The notes: generated from the letters alone by a model not told the origin. A DNA stretch of 64,000 nucleotides from Nostoc sp. UHCC 0926 (GCF_028623165.1 NZ_CP117768.1:6204001-6268000), one strand, 5' to 3'. Numbered from the stretch's first letter, positions 27,128 through 36,593 are shown. Numbers and translations: made by a program.

Positions 27128-27769
27128 TTGGGAATAGAACTACGCAGTTTCGTATTTCTCGACAGCCTGCAACCTCAACATGCAGCATATATGGGAACAG
27201 TAGCCCAAGGCTTCTTACCATTACCAGGGGATACATCACTGTGGATTGAAATCTCTCCTGGTATCGAAATTAATAAGATTACGGATATAGCCCTGAAAGC
27301 TGCCTCTGTCCGTCCGGGAGTACAGATAGTCGAACGACTATACGGACTATTGGAAGTTCATTCTGGTTCCCAAGGCGAAACGCGAGCTGCTGGTCAAGCC
27401 ATTTTGGCGGCATTGGGAGTCCGAAGAGAGGAATGTCTCAAACCGCGGGTTATTTCTAGCCAGATTATCCGCAACATCGATGCTTACCAAACACAACTGA
27501 TTAATCGCACGCGACGGGGACAGCTACTACTAGCAGGGCAAACGCTGTATGTATTAGAAGTTGAGCCTGCTGCTTACGCCGCACTGGCTGCGAATGAAGC
27601 TGAGAAAGCAGCGTCGATTAACATTCTTGAGGTTCTAGCTGTAGGTAGTTTTGGACGGCTTTACTTAGGTGGACAAGAACAAGATATTTTAGCAGGTGCG
27701 GCGGGAGCGTTAGCGGCGATTGAAGGTGTAGCTGGTCGGGTAAATCCTCTGGGTGGGCGTCAGGAGTAA
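27128..27769 (+). CDS. ccmP: Carboxysome shell protein CcmP (tandem BMC domain)
   Basis: 213 residues with two bacterial-microcompartment domains in tandem (about 1-100 and 105-205): first 'ELRSFVFLDSLQPQHAAYMG', second 'SSQIIRNIDAYQTQLINR...AGQTLYVLEVEPAAYAALAANEAEKAA'. This pattern is that of CcmP, the BMC-T protein whose stacked trimers form gated pores in the beta-carboxysome shell, proposed to pass larger metabolites such as RuBP or 3-PGA. The TTG at 27128 is used because GGAGAG lies seven bases upstream and the frame matches the known N-terminus (MG-ELRS). The group II intron ends 27 bp upstream. Other ccm genes are not in the window, as usual for this satellite locus. Confidence 0.93.
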   Translation: MGIELRSFVFLDSLQPQHAAYMGTVAQGFLPLPGDTSLWIEISPGIEINKITDIALKAASVRPGVQIVERLYGLLEVHSGSQGETRAAGQAILAALGVRREECLKPRVISSQIIRNIDAYQTQLINRTRRGQLLLAGQTLYVLEVEPAAYAALAANEAEKAASINILEVLAVGSFGRLYLGGQEQDILAGAAGALAAIEGVAGRVNPLGGRQE

Positions 27770-27779
27770 AAAAGAGAAA

Positions 27780-28601
27780 ATGGCAAATCGAGAGCATCTA
27801 GCTTTACTGAAAGCAGGTGCAGTTACATGGGTTGAGTGGAGAAAGAAAAATCCTCAAATTGAACCAGACCTTAGCGCCGCAAACCTGCAAGGGGATAACC
27901 TCAGAGGCGCAAACCTCCAAGGGGTAAACTTGAGAAAAGCGGATTTGGGTAATGCTTTACTCGTGCGAGCAAACCTCAGTGGTGCTGACCTCAGTAGTGC
28001 CAACCTCTACAAAGCCTTCCTCGTTGAAGCTAACCTGAGTGATGCTAATTTCAGTGTTGCTAACTTGAGTGGTGCTATACTTACGCAGGCAGATTTGAGT
28101 CATGCCAATTTGATTGGATCTGACTTGAGTGAGGCGAATCTTGGAGGCGCTGCGATCGCTCATGCTAATTTAATTGGAACTGACTTAAGAGGCGCTAACT
28201 TGAGAGATGCCGATTTAGGTGCAGCGAAGTTAATCCGAACTAATCTCTCTTTTGCCAACCTGATTGAAGCTAACTTGATTGCGGCTGACCTCAGCGAGGC
28301 AAGTTTGTACGAGGCGGAAATGTTGGGGACTTATCTTTATAAAACTGACTTATACAAAGCTAATCTGACCAAGGCTCACCTCAGTGGTGCTTATTTGTTG
28401 CAGGCTAACCTAAGTGAAGCTGATTTGAGTGAAGCTGATTTGAGTTGGACTAAGCTTAGAGGTGCGAATTTGACAGGGGCAAATCTCAGAGGAACTAACC
28501 TCAGAGGAGCTGACCTTAGGGGAGCTAACCTTAGCGGCGTAAATCTTCAAGAGGCAATTATGCCTTACTCTTCAAGAGACAATTACTTTAGAAGAAAATA
28601 A
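27780..28601 (+). CDS. Pentapeptide-repeat protein
   Basis: 273 residues from the ATG at 27780, ten bases after the ccmP stop; AAGAGA upstream and position favour it over the overlapping GTG frame. After about 35 helical residues ('HLALLKAGAVTWVEWRKKN'), almost the whole protein is A(D/N)LXX pentapeptides from 'DLSAANLQGDNL' to 'DLRGANLSGVNLQEA', about 45 repeats, which fold into a right-handed quadrilateral beta helix. The short N-terminal helix is common in cyanobacterial members. No transmembrane segment, so a cytosolic scaffold or binding role is likely; the partner is unknown. Probably co-transcribed with ccmP. Confidence 0.92.
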   Translation: MANREHLALLKAGAVTWVEWRKKNPQIEPDLSAANLQGDNLRGANLQGVNLRKADLGNALLVRANLSGADLSSANLYKAFLVEANLSDANFSVANLSGAILTQADLSHANLIGSDLSEANLGGAAIAHANLIGTDLRGANLRDADLGAAKLIRTNLSFANLIEANLIAADLSEASLYEAEMLGTYLYKTDLYKANLTKAHLSGAYLLQANLSEADLSEADLSWTKLRGANLTGANLRGTNLRGADLRGANLSGVNLQEAIMPYSSRDNYFRRK

Positions 28602-28764
28602 TTGACATTTAGCTGAAGTCGGTTGTTGAGAATCAGTCCATCTGCCAGTCCTTCCCGGTCGAGTAACCGCTGGTGTGGGAACAAATTGAGCGATCGCTAC
28701 TAATATCAATTCTGTATGAACATGCGCCAAACTATAGCGGTTCTTGTTTACGTAAGGTACACCC

Positions 28765-28793
28765 GTAGGGGCACGGCATTGCCGTGCCCCTAC
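28765..28793. repeat. REP-like hairpin in a gene-free stretch
   Basis: GTAGGGGCACGGCA and its complement with a one-base loop. The surrounding 28602-28937 has no gene; it is a repeat between the pentapeptide gene and the convergent cupin gene. Confidence 0.6.
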
Positions 28794-28937
28794 ACCTGGC
28801 GATATAATGTTGTAGCGCATCTGAATGGGAACCGCTATATATGACAATACTGTTCAGTTCAGCATTTCTTCCTTAGTAATAGATATGGTGTCTGGCATTG
28901 AGACAGTAGAATAAATGCTGGTCGTTTTGAGGAAGTC

Positions 28938-29396
28938 TTACTTAAAACGACAAGATTGCTCGAAAGTTGGAGTCTCTTCAAGTTGCACCATTATTAGAAC
29001 AGCTGGCTCATCGCCTACTGTTCCAGATAAGTGACCTTTATTACCTTGCGCGTTCGCTTTTGTGCCCTGGTCTTCTCCAAATGAAATCTCGCCAGGGCCC
29101 ATCTCTACTCGCTGCCCGTCCATAGTCTCTACAAACCAGCGTCCCGACAAAGGGATGACCCACTGGGGCTTCGGGTTCTCATGCCAGTTTCCAACCCATC
29201 CCACGGGTAGCACAGTAAAGGTAATTGTGGCACCGGACTGCTTCAAATTAGAAAGCCACTGCGGCGATGTATCCGGGGCTATGCCTTTCTCGATGAAGTC
29301 CTCAATTTGGCAACGGGACTGGTGACTTACACCGTCGTGGTCAATCCAAACATGCCAGTAGTCTATTGTCGGCTTGGGCGATGCGTTATTCTGCAT
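28938..29396 (-). CDS. Cupin-domain protein
   Basis: 152 residues from the ATG at 29396. A single double-stranded beta-helix domain: 'VGNWHENPKPQWVIPLSGRW' (motif 1 region near 75-94) and 'GPGEISFGEDQG' leading to 'NKGHLSGTVGDEP' (motif 2 region, with His near 122). His and Glu residues at these places usually hold a metal. The N-terminal 'DYWHVWIDHDGVSHQSRCQ' is not typical of a named enzyme. Function is open: dioxygenase, isomerase or binding protein are all possible. No operon partner; the lipoprotein gene upstream is 95 bp away on the same strand. Confidence 0.75.
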   Translation of the reverse strand: MQNNASPKPTIDYWHVWIDHDGVSHQSRCQIEDFIEKGIAPDTSPQWLSNLKQSGATITFTVLPVGWVGNWHENPKPQWVIPLSGRWFVETMDGQRVEMGPGEISFGEDQGTKANAQGNKGHLSGTVGDEPAVLIMVQLEETPTFEQSCRFK

Positions 29397-29490
29397 AAAA
29401 ATGGCTCTCTTTAATTGTGTGGTTATCTAAGAAAAATCTCCAATAAGTCAATCGAAACAGGTTTTTCTTCGTCGGAGGCGATCGTCGCTA

Positions 29491-30093
29491 CTATTGGATA
29501 ATGCCTGCTCGTACTGGTGTAACTCTGACTTTACCTGTGCAAGCGTCAATTTTTTGAGAGAGGGTAAAGTGGTGGTAGGCGTTTGGGGGCGTAATTTGAA
29601 CCTTCACGGATGTCGGGCAGGACTGACCAGTACTTCTGGTGTGGTTGTAAGCAATCTCAAATGAAGCTTGCCCACCTGGGGCTAGAGTCACCCTTTGTAG
29701 AGACTGCTTAGATAAGAAGTATGTGCTTTGGGAACGGATGACGTTAACCCCCTTTAGAGGCTGATTTTTGGAGTTTAGCAACGCGAATCCAGGATATCCA
29801 TAAAGATTACAGGGCGATGAGCCTTTATTAGTGAAAGCATAAATAATTGCGACATTTCCCACACCTGCATCTCCAGACACCCTACGGACTGATAATTGTT
29901 CAGTTTGGCAACGTGGAGGATTAGAGGCGACGTTGGTTTGTGGGCTAGAACGCTCTGTAATTGCTGGCTTTGGTTGTTGCTGTCCCGTGGCTAAAGAGGA
30001 ATTTGCACAGCCAATGGTCAGTGCGATGAAAATCAGGAATGTACTGGCACTAGAAGTAGCTACAAATCTGTGAACTTTGGGAAAAGATTTCAT
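29491..30093 (-). CDS. DUF4232 lipoprotein
   Basis: 200 residues from the ATG at 30093, which has GAGG six bases upstream (the TTG at 30105 is less likely). The signal peptide ends in the lipobox 'LTIGC', so Cys near residue 29 would be lipidated and the protein anchored on the membrane facing the periplasm. After a Pro/Gln-rich linker, residues about 60-195 form a DUF4232 beta sandwich ('CQTEQLSVRR', 'YAFTNKGSSPCNLYGYPGFALL', 'VTLAPGGQASFEIAYNH', 'VQITPPNAYH') with paired Cys. Known only as a domain of unknown function, common in actinobacteria and cyanobacteria. Confidence 0.8.
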   Translation of the reverse strand: MKSFPKVHRFVATSSASTFLIFIALTIGCANSSLATGQQQPKPAITERSSPQTNVASNPPRCQTEQLSVRRVSGDAGVGNVAIIYAFTNKGSSPCNLYGYPGFALLNSKNQPLKGVNVIRSQSTYFLSKQSLQRVTLAPGGQASFEIAYNHTRSTGQSCPTSVKVQITPPNAYHHFTLSQKIDACTGKVRVTPVRAGIIQ

Positions 30094-30187
30094 TTTATGC
30101 CTCAAAAATTAGATCGCCCGTTTCATCTTATTAACTACCGCATACACTGTACCAATTCCTAATTGTCTCTAACGAAAAGATGAAACC

Positions 30188-30310
30188 TATAGCAGCCCTA
30201 AATAACTCGTAAACTTCTTTCCTTCTTTTCTTGGCGCTCTTGGCGCCTTCTCTGCGAGACGCTGCGCGAAGGCGGTTCGATAATTTTACAACTCAAATAG
30301 GATTGCTATA
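30188..30310. repeat. Family A MITE-like element (first of a pair)
   Basis: Ends TATAGCAGCCCTAAATAACT and inverse TATAGCAATCCTATTTGAG. The centre carries 'TTGGCGCTCTTGGCGCC' and 'GGCGGTTCGAT' repeat blocks. It abuts the next copy, sharing the TATAG junction. Confidence 0.8.
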
Positions 30311-30454
30311 GCAGTCCTATTTGAGTCGTGAAAAATATAGATAAGGAAACGAACCGCCATCGCGCAGCGTCTCCAAGAGTTGAACGCCAAGGACGCAAAG
30401 AGAAGAAAAAAGAAAGAGATATGTAATTTTCACAAATGATTTAGGATTGCTATA
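30307..30454. repeat. Family A MITE-like element (second of a pair)
   Basis: Ends CTATAGCAGTCCTATTTGAG and inverse TATAGCAATCCTAAATCATT. Its interior is in the opposite orientation to the first copy ('CGAACCGCCATCGCGCAGCG', 'GAACGCCAAGGACGC'). Confidence 0.8.
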
Positions 30455-30461
30455 ATTACTG

Positions 30462-32858
30462 CTACTCAACTAAAACCGTATAATTGCGCTGTTCCCATTT
30501 CCTACTTTCAATCCAGAAAAAGGTAAAGTTGATTGGTTGTTCCTGGTTATCAGAAACAGAGATGTCTACAAAATTTACTCCTAACTTTGTGGAAATAGAA
30601 GGACTATCTTCTCCAGTTTGCCAATTATCCTGTGACCAGTGCAACTGAAAAGATGCTAAAGCGTGAATTTGCAGTGTATAACCCTTTTTAACTTTGTCTA
30701 TTTGACGGTTAAACTTCCAAATTTCCAATAATTTACACTCTTGTCTTTCGCCTAGATATCGATTCGCCACCTCTGGAATCAAATCAAATACCTGACCGTC
30801 ATGATTTGACCGTAGCAGCTTAATATACTCTGCGTGCGCCCACATCAAAGGCATTGCAGAACCTGTTGGTTTTCCTAAACACATATGGATTTCCGGTCTA
30901 TCTGCTTCATCCCAAACCTGTTCTGGTAGCAAACAAGTGTTTGAAGCAAATCCTTCCATCACCTTAATATATGTTTTGACATCACCGCCCGCAGCTAGTT
31001 CATAATGTCCTCGTTCTGCCGTTAACAGAGGCCAAGCACGTCCTTTACCCCAACCCGTGTACGCATTACCATCTTCTTGCTGTCCGTAGCCGTCGTGGTT
31101 GTAACGATGCCAACAAGGTCCAACGGGTGTATCTACTTTCAAGACTGCATCAATTACTTTCACAGAATCAACGATAATCGGGTCATCAGGTTTACGAATA
31201 CCGTAGCGCACCAATTGTAAAAACCCGCCATCGACAATTTCCTTTGCCAGAAATTCTGCTGGTTCACCAGGCGGTTGACTGCTGATGAAAAGAGTTCCTT
31301 GGTTAGGATTTTCGTTGGGTTGAGGATTATCAATATTTGAAGGAGTAATCCGAATATAATGCCGTTTAATGCCAGGAACTAAGGTGCCTTCAGTGGTAAC
31401 TGTCCAAGCTTCAAGGTGAGATTCTAAAAAATCGGCGTATTCTTCGATAAATTGTGCTGTTGCTTCATCCCCACGTTCACGGGCAAATTGGGCAGCACAG
31501 ATTAAGGCGGCAATATTAGATGCTAGTGTTGATGGTGAATAACCGCTGTTTTCTTCCCAGCGTTCTTGTTGCGTAGCAGGGCCGTGACGAATTAAATAAC
31601 CCGCCGCCCGCAGAACCATCGGATAGACATCGAAGTTTGAGCAAGCATTTTTCTGGTGCAATAGCCATCCCAGGAGAATGGGAAACGCTACTTCATCTAG
31701 TTGGATGCCCTTCCAGTAAGGTTCGCCATCAACCCAGAAATTTTGGGCAAAACCTCCGTCTTCCTGTTGGCTGGTGGCAAGATAAATGAGCGATCGCACT
31801 GCTGTTTGAACTTCACCAGCAGCCACCAAACCTGCTACACTGCTGACCATATCCCGTGTCCAGACGAGATGATATCCTCCTTGGTCTTGGTCGTCTTTGG
31901 CTTCACCCCAAGGGATGGCAAGGGATGCGATTAAAGCACCTGGATAAACTTTGTCTTCATGAGCTAAAAGTAGACTAATGCTGTTGTGATACAACTTCCC
32001 TTGATCATAGGAAACATTTTCTAATGGTTTGATGCCCTGGCGCGATCGCTCCCACTGTTCGATATAATGTTGCTTCTGCTCTTGAAAAGGGACATTGAGC
32101 GACTGAAACAGTGTGGAAACTGCATTGTGTAAAGTTGTACCAAATGCCAGTCCTAAAGTAAACTCATTACTACCATCTAGATTTAGTTTTCCAGTCAAAG
32201 CAATATTGCCATCCACAGCACTGCCAAACTCCCAATCCATCTGGAAATTGTCAGCTAAATCTGTCCAGCCATCACTTTCACCGACGTAACCACAAGAAAG
32301 ATGCGTAAAGGGAACTGTTGCACCTAGCGCCAGCCATGTTCCTCCTTTGTGCGCCGTTAGAATCCGATGCCCTGCAACTTCGGTAACGTAACCATTGTTA
32401 CCTCTGCCACTAACTTCTAGATGTGGCGCACACAAGGCGTATAGCTGGAGTTGAGAGATAAATTCCGGTTCTCCTGTTAATTTTGTATGTTGTAAAATAC
32501 AGGATAAATGCGGATCAGCAATCACTTCTTTGATTACAGTATAACGCCCTTGTGGATCGGAATTAGTGATCCGGTATCCTAAACCATGAGTCCACATAGA
32601 TTCTACTTTTGATTCGAGATCGGATTGCTCCTCGTGGAAAAAGCTTTTCCCGTCAGAAATTAAGTATTGCAAATCCCGAATTTGGGGACTGTCTACTGTG
32701 GGGTGATAGACTTCTGTCACAATACCGTTCCAGACAGTAAACCAAACATGACTTGCGGTAGAGTAGGCTGTTCCTACTCCATCTTTATTGGCATGAGTCC
32801 ATCGAGGATTAATGCCTGGTGAGCCAAAAGCCTGGCCTTGACCAATTATTTTTACCAT
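30462..32858 (-). CDS. Glucan 1,4-alpha-glucosidase (GH15 glucoamylase)
   Basis: 798 residues from the ATG at 32858. The N-terminal beta-sandwich domain (about 1-270, 'VTEVYHPTVDSPQIRDLQ') and the (alpha/alpha)6 barrel (about 290-690) follow the prokaryotic glucoamylase layout. Visible marks are 'YHLVWTRDMV' near 330, 'QERWEENSGYSPST' near 435 holding the likely general acid Glu, and 'EQVWDEAD' near 641 holding the likely base. A short beta domain closes the protein. No signal peptide, so it would work in the cytoplasm, releasing glucose from ends of glycogen or maltodextrin. The debranching enzyme and a glucose-dehydrogenase-like SDR are close by, which supports a glucan-to-glucose route. 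Confidence 0.9.
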   Translation of the reverse strand: MVKIIGQGQAFGSPGINPRWTHANKDGVGTAYSTASHVWFTVWNGIVTEVYHPTVDSPQIRDLQYLISDGKSFFHEEQSDLESKVESMWTHGLGYRITNSDPQGRYTVIKEVIADPHLSCILQHTKLTGEPEFISQLQLYALCAPHLEVSGRGNNGYVTEVAGHRILTAHKGGTWLALGATVPFTHLSCGYVGESDGWTDLADNFQMDWEFGSAVDGNIALTGKLNLDGSNEFTLGLAFGTTLHNAVSTLFQSLNVPFQEQKQHYIEQWERSRQGIKPLENVSYDQGKLYHNSISLLLAHEDKVYPGALIASLAIPWGEAKDDQDQGGYHLVWTRDMVSSVAGLVAAGEVQTAVRSLIYLATSQQEDGGFAQNFWVDGEPYWKGIQLDEVAFPILLGWLLHQKNACSNFDVYPMVLRAAGYLIRHGPATQQERWEENSGYSPSTLASNIAALICAAQFARERGDEATAQFIEEYADFLESHLEAWTVTTEGTLVPGIKRHYIRITPSNIDNPQPNENPNQGTLFISSQPPGEPAEFLAKEIVDGGFLQLVRYGIRKPDDPIIVDSVKVIDAVLKVDTPVGPCWHRYNHDGYGQQEDGNAYTGWGKGRAWPLLTAERGHYELAAGGDVKTYIKVMEGFASNTCLLPEQVWDEADRPEIHMCLGKPTGSAMPLMWAHAEYIKLLRSNHDGQVFDLIPEVANRYLGERQECKLLEIWKFNRQIDKVKKGYTLQIHALASFQLHWSQDNWQTGEDSPSISTKLGVNFVDISVSDNQEQPINFTFFWIESRKWEQRNYTVLVE

Positions 32859-32917
32859 AATTTATTGTTTTGAGTGCATTTTGGAAACGCTGTAGTTGAT
32901 ATTTATCTAATTAAATT

Positions 32918-33856
32918 TTATTCCAAATGTTGAGGATATTTGCGAGTAGCAGCTAAAGACTTTGCTTCAATAAAAATTTGTTTTATTTCTGGATGTTTTT
33001 GGCTAATTTTTGCTTCTAAACTCTCCACAGTCAAGGCTATTTGCTCACCTGTGAGATTTTTAGCAAACTGAATTTCCAAGTTGAGTAATACTTCCTGTGG
33101 TGCAAGCTGCATTGTTAGTATTCGGATGACTTCTTGTACCCCTGACTCTGTTTTTGACAAAGAACGAATGCTAGCTATAGTTTGAGGATTAGCACTTTCA
33201 CCAACTAATAATCCTTTACTTTCCCTAGCTAGCAATATTGCTACTATAGCCAAGATAATCCCAATAATAATCGAGGCGATGCCATCAAAATAAACATTAT
33301 TAAATAGATGTCCTAAGAAAATTCCGATCAAAGCAACGAATAAACCTAAAACTGCGGCAGTATCCTCAAATAATATTGTAAATACTGTAGGGTCTTTACT
33401 GTTTTTGATTGCTTCCCAAAATTTTTGCTTACCTTTGTTCGGCAAAAACTCTCTTAAAGCCACAGTCCAAGAATACCCCTCTAAGAATATTGATACAGTC
33501 AATACAATATAATTCCACATCGGGTCTTCTAAAGGGCTGGGCTTAATTAAATGAGTAATTCCTTCATAAATTGACATCCCGCCACCAATGGCAAATATAA
33601 GAATAGCAACGATTAAAGTCCAGAAGTAAAGTTCTTGACCGTAACCAAACGGATGGCTATCATCTGCTGGTTTTTTGCTCATGCGAATTCCCAGCAAAAG
33701 TACCAGTTGGTCCCCAGTATCTACCACCGAATGAATACCTTCAGATATCATGGCAGAACTGCCAGTGATGGCGGCGGCGATAAATTTAGTAATAGCGATC
33801 GCTAAGTTAGCCCCCATCGCTGCAAAAATTGTTTTATTAGATGAATCAGTTGCCAT
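32918..33856 (-). CDS. Cation diffusion facilitator (CDF) transporter
   Basis: 312 residues from the ATG at 33856. Six membrane segments with the CDF metal-site residues in segment 2 ('EGIHSVVDTGDQ', HxxxD type) and in segment 5 ('FDGIASIIIG'), the family 'DDSHPFGYG' loop, and a C-terminal cytoplasmic domain ('VQEVIRILTMQL...EVLLNLEIQF'). It exports divalent metals (Zn, Fe, Mn or Co) in exchange for protons. 'EDTAAVLG' near 160 replaces the usual 'SDA' context, which puts it in a CDF subgroup not easily called Zn-specific. It lies between the two glucan enzymes on the same strand. Confidence 0.9.
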   Translation of the reverse strand: MATDSSNKTIFAAMGANLAIAITKFIAAAITGSSAMISEGIHSVVDTGDQLVLLLGIRMSKKPADDSHPFGYGQELYFWTLIVAILIFAIGGGMSIYEGITHLIKPSPLEDPMWNYIVLTVSIFLEGYSWTVALREFLPNKGKQKFWEAIKNSKDPTVFTILFEDTAAVLGLFVALIGIFLGHLFNNVYFDGIASIIIGIILAIVAILLARESKGLLVGESANPQTIASIRSLSKTESGVQEVIRILTMQLAPQEVLLNLEIQFAKNLTGEQIALTVESLEAKISQKHPEIKQIFIEAKSLAATRKYPQHLE

Positions 33857-33888
33857 GATTGTAAAGAAGTAGCTATCCAAAAACTTGT

Positions 33889-34483
33889 TAGGACTTACGC
33901 AGGAGATTTATTCGTTAAGAGCGGGCATAATACATAGGGTTGGAGAGGCTCTAGGGGTAGAGGAGAGTTCCGAAATATAGCGCTTTTCGTTTGTATGCAA
34001 TACGGTTTGACCTCTCTCCAAACCTCTCTCCTAAAAGAAGAGAGGCTTTGAATTTACTCCCCTTCCCTTGTAGGGAAGGGGCTGGGGGTTAGGTCTGTAT
34101 TCGAGTCAATAGAGAAGTGCTATAGCTTTTGTTGTCTCCAGAATAGCTTTTGTTGTCTCCAGAATAGCTTTTGCGATCTCCGAAACAGCTTTTGCGATCT
34201 CCGAAATAGCTTTTGCGATCTCCGAAACAGCTTTTGTTGTCTCCGAAATAGCTTTTGCGATCTCCGAAGTAGCTTTTGTTGTCTCCGAAGTAGCTTTTGT
34301 TGTCTCCGAAGTAGCTTTTGCGATCTCCGAAACAGCTTTTGCGATCTCCGAAATAGCTTTTGCGATCTCCGAAATAGCTTTTGTTGTCTCCGAAACGGCT
34401 TTTGCGATCTCCGAAATAGCTTTTGCGATCTCCGAAACGGCTTTTGTTGTCTCCGAAACGAATTTACTGATGCATAAGTCCTA
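33889..34483. repeat. Family D element spanning the 21-bp array
   Basis: Left end TTAGGACTTACGCAGGAG; right end inverse GTAGGACTTATGCATCAG. Between them lie 'CCTTCCCTTGTAGGGAAGGG' (about 34062-34081) and the 21-bp tandem array. The right end contains the last codons of the debranching-enzyme gene. Whether this is one 595-bp element or two solo ends cannot be decided here. Confidence 0.55.
34124..34459. repeat. 21-bp tandem repeat array (16 copies)
   Basis: Sixteen copies of AGCTTTTG(CGA or TTG)TCTCCGAAAY in strict 21-base steps. Units differ by alternating GCGATC and TTGTC cores, so two unit types are mixed. One frame reads without stops as heptads 'AFAISET/AFVVSEI', but a TAG lies just upstream and no start codon precedes it, so there is no evidence of translation. 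Confidence 0.92.
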
Positions 34484-36593
34484 CTTGTAATTCGCCTGTT
34501 TTATCGGTGACTTCCCATTGAGTTTGTTTCCCTTCCCGCCAAAAGCGCAATCCAACTGTAGCGTCTCCTACACTTAGATTTATCAGTTCCAAATCTGATA
34601 AGCACTCTGGTAGTGAAGGCTGTACCTTTAACTTTCGCTGTGGTGCATCGGCTTCAAGTCCTAAAATGGTGCGAATTAGTAAAAGAATTGAGCCAGCAGC
34701 CCAAGCTTGGGGAATATTGGCATCGGGATAAGGTACGGGAAAGTTATTCTCTTGGCGTTCAATTCCGGCAAACAATTCTGGCATCCGCCCAGATTGAAAA
34801 TAATTAGCCGCAGCAAAAATCCCCTCAGCGATGCGGTTTGCTTCTTCGTGGTAGCCGTAACGCTTTAATCCGGCGGCAATGATCGAGTTGTCGTGCGGCC
34901 AAACACTTCCTCTTTGATAACTAATTGGGTTATAAGCTGGATTTTGAGATGAAAGAGTCCGCACACCCCAACCGCACCACATATCTGGTTGAAAAAGTCG
35001 CTCAACCAGCTTTTTCGCTCGTTCTTGAGGAACGATACCAGACCAGAGTAGATGCCCAGGATTTGAGGTAATCGATTGGATTTGCTTCTTGTTGCTATCT
35101 AAGCCAAGACAGTAAAAGCCAACTGAATCCATCCAAAATTGTTCATTGAATCGTTGATAAAGTGATTCTGCTTTTTGACGGAGGTTTTGCGATCGCTCTT
35201 TTTCTCCCCACACCTCATAAATTAAAGCTGCTTTTAGCCAAGCATCGTAGACGTAACCTTGAACTTCACACAAAGCTATTGGGGGATCAACTAATTTGCC
35301 ATTCGGGTAAACCATTGATTCACCTGAATCTTTCCAACCTTGATTGCGTAATCCCTTTTTTGAATGAGTTAAGTACTCAACAAATCCATCGCCATCAAAA
35401 TCGCCGTATTTATCAATCCAAGTCAGTGCCTTATCTAGTGGCGATCGGCACTCATCCAGCATCCCAAGGTCAGCATTCCAAGAATAGGTTTCGGCTAAAG
35501 TAATAATCCAGAGAATGGTAGTGTCTACCGTTCCGTAATAGGGATTGTATGGGAGTTGATTGATTTTAGTTAACTCGTCATCACGCAGTTCATGCAGCAT
35601 CTTGCCTGGTTGGGCATCATGCCAGTCATCTAACTCAGTTGCTTGTAGTTGAGCCAACCTGACAAGCGTACCACGGGCAAAATCGTGGTAAACTGCCATC
35701 GTTTGCAAGCTGGTAATTATAGAGTCACGGCCAAAGACAGCCATAAACCAGGGAATACCAGCCGCAGGCATCCAAAACTTATGGCCGTTATCATCTACTT
35801 CAATCCGCAAAGCTCCCATATCGACGATCGCCTGCTGATAAAATCCTTGAATATCAGCATTAGACGATCGCAACTTTGTCGCATTAGTCAGAAATTCATC
35901 ACTGATCTCTCCAGCTTTTATATTGTGAGACACAGTAGAGTTTTCTTGAGGTTTGAGGATTTCTCCATCGGCTAAGGCTGTAGTGTTGATAGAGGTATGC
36001 CATGTTTTACCAGGAGCGATCGCTACATCAAACATCAAACGACCGTTTGCATATCTTGCTGTTGAACTTGCACAAACTGTCTCAGTTACAATGCCTCGGA
36101 CAAAAGAACCGTTACGGTACTCCGTAGAAAGTATTCCATCTTTCCATGTTGTTGCTGTCTCTCCCCGTGTCAAAATCTTCTTTGCTTTCACCTCAAAGAT
36201 ATCTGCAAAGTCCGAACGAATCGCCAACATCAGTTGAAACTCAACTGCTTCTAAGTGATGGTTGGTGATCTCGATATCTTCGTGCATCCCTCCTACAATG
36301 TCGCGCCGGATGGTTACAAGCAAACTACCAGAGGGGAAAATGCCGTTAACAGTGGTAAGTTCCGGGTTAGTAAATTGGTAAAGCGCACTGTGATGGGTGA
36401 TGTTGCTAGAAGCTAGCAGTGAAAGTTGGTAACGATTGAGAGAAATTTCGTAATAAGAAATTAAGCGGGTATCACGAACAAAAAAACCTTGGGCTTGATT
36501 GTCATCAATGGAACCATCAGTAGCTGTAACTAAAAACGAGGAACCATCGTTAATTGTGATCAGATTAGAATTGACAATAACTTTTGTAGGCAT
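34464..36593 (-). CDS. Amylo-alpha-1,6-glucosidase (glycogen debranching type)
   Basis: 709 residues from the ATG at 36593. The N-terminal GDE_N-like beta domain (about 10-200, 'DGSSFLVTATDGSIDDNQAQGFFVRDTRLIS') precedes an (alpha/alpha)6 barrel with 'IPWFMAVFGRDSIITS' near 285, 'DGDGFVEYL' near 400, 'NQGWKDSG' near 413 and 'GSVWPHDNSIIAAGL' near 570. This fits the archaeal/bacterial GDE-like hydrolases of glycogen alpha-1,6 branches. The last residues ('QVGLMHQ') come from the end of a repeat element. Same strand as glucoamylase, and likely acts with it on glycogen. Confidence 0.87.
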   Translation of the reverse strand: MPTKVIVNSNLITINDGSSFLVTATDGSIDDNQAQGFFVRDTRLISYYEISLNRYQLSLLASSNITHHSALYQFTNPELTTVNGIFPSGSLLVTIRRDIVGGMHEDIEITNHHLEAVEFQLMLAIRSDFADIFEVKAKKILTRGETATTWKDGILSTEYRNGSFVRGIVTETVCASSTARYANGRLMFDVAIAPGKTWHTSINTTALADGEILKPQENSTVSHNIKAGEISDEFLTNATKLRSSNADIQGFYQQAIVDMGALRIEVDDNGHKFWMPAAGIPWFMAVFGRDSIITSLQTMAVYHDFARGTLVRLAQLQATELDDWHDAQPGKMLHELRDDELTKINQLPYNPYYGTVDTTILWIITLAETYSWNADLGMLDECRSPLDKALTWIDKYGDFDGDGFVEYLTHSKKGLRNQGWKDSGESMVYPNGKLVDPPIALCEVQGYVYDAWLKAALIYEVWGEKERSQNLRQKAESLYQRFNEQFWMDSVGFYCLGLDSNKKQIQSITSNPGHLLWSGIVPQERAKKLVERLFQPDMWCGWGVRTLSSQNPAYNPISYQRGSVWPHDNSIIAAGLKRYGYHEEANRIAEGIFAAANYFQSGRMPELFAGIERQENNFPVPYPDANIPQAWAAGSILLLIRTILGLEADAPQRKLKVQPSLPECLSDLELINLSVGDATVGLRFWREGKQTQWEVTDKTGELQVGLMHQ

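Noticed and set aside
28572..28847. Minus-strand 91-codon frame
   Set aside because: Covers a hairpin repeat and the end of the pentapeptide gene; no homology pattern.
34124..34459. Heptad-repeat protein gene
   Set aside because: No start codon and a TAG just upstream of the open frame.
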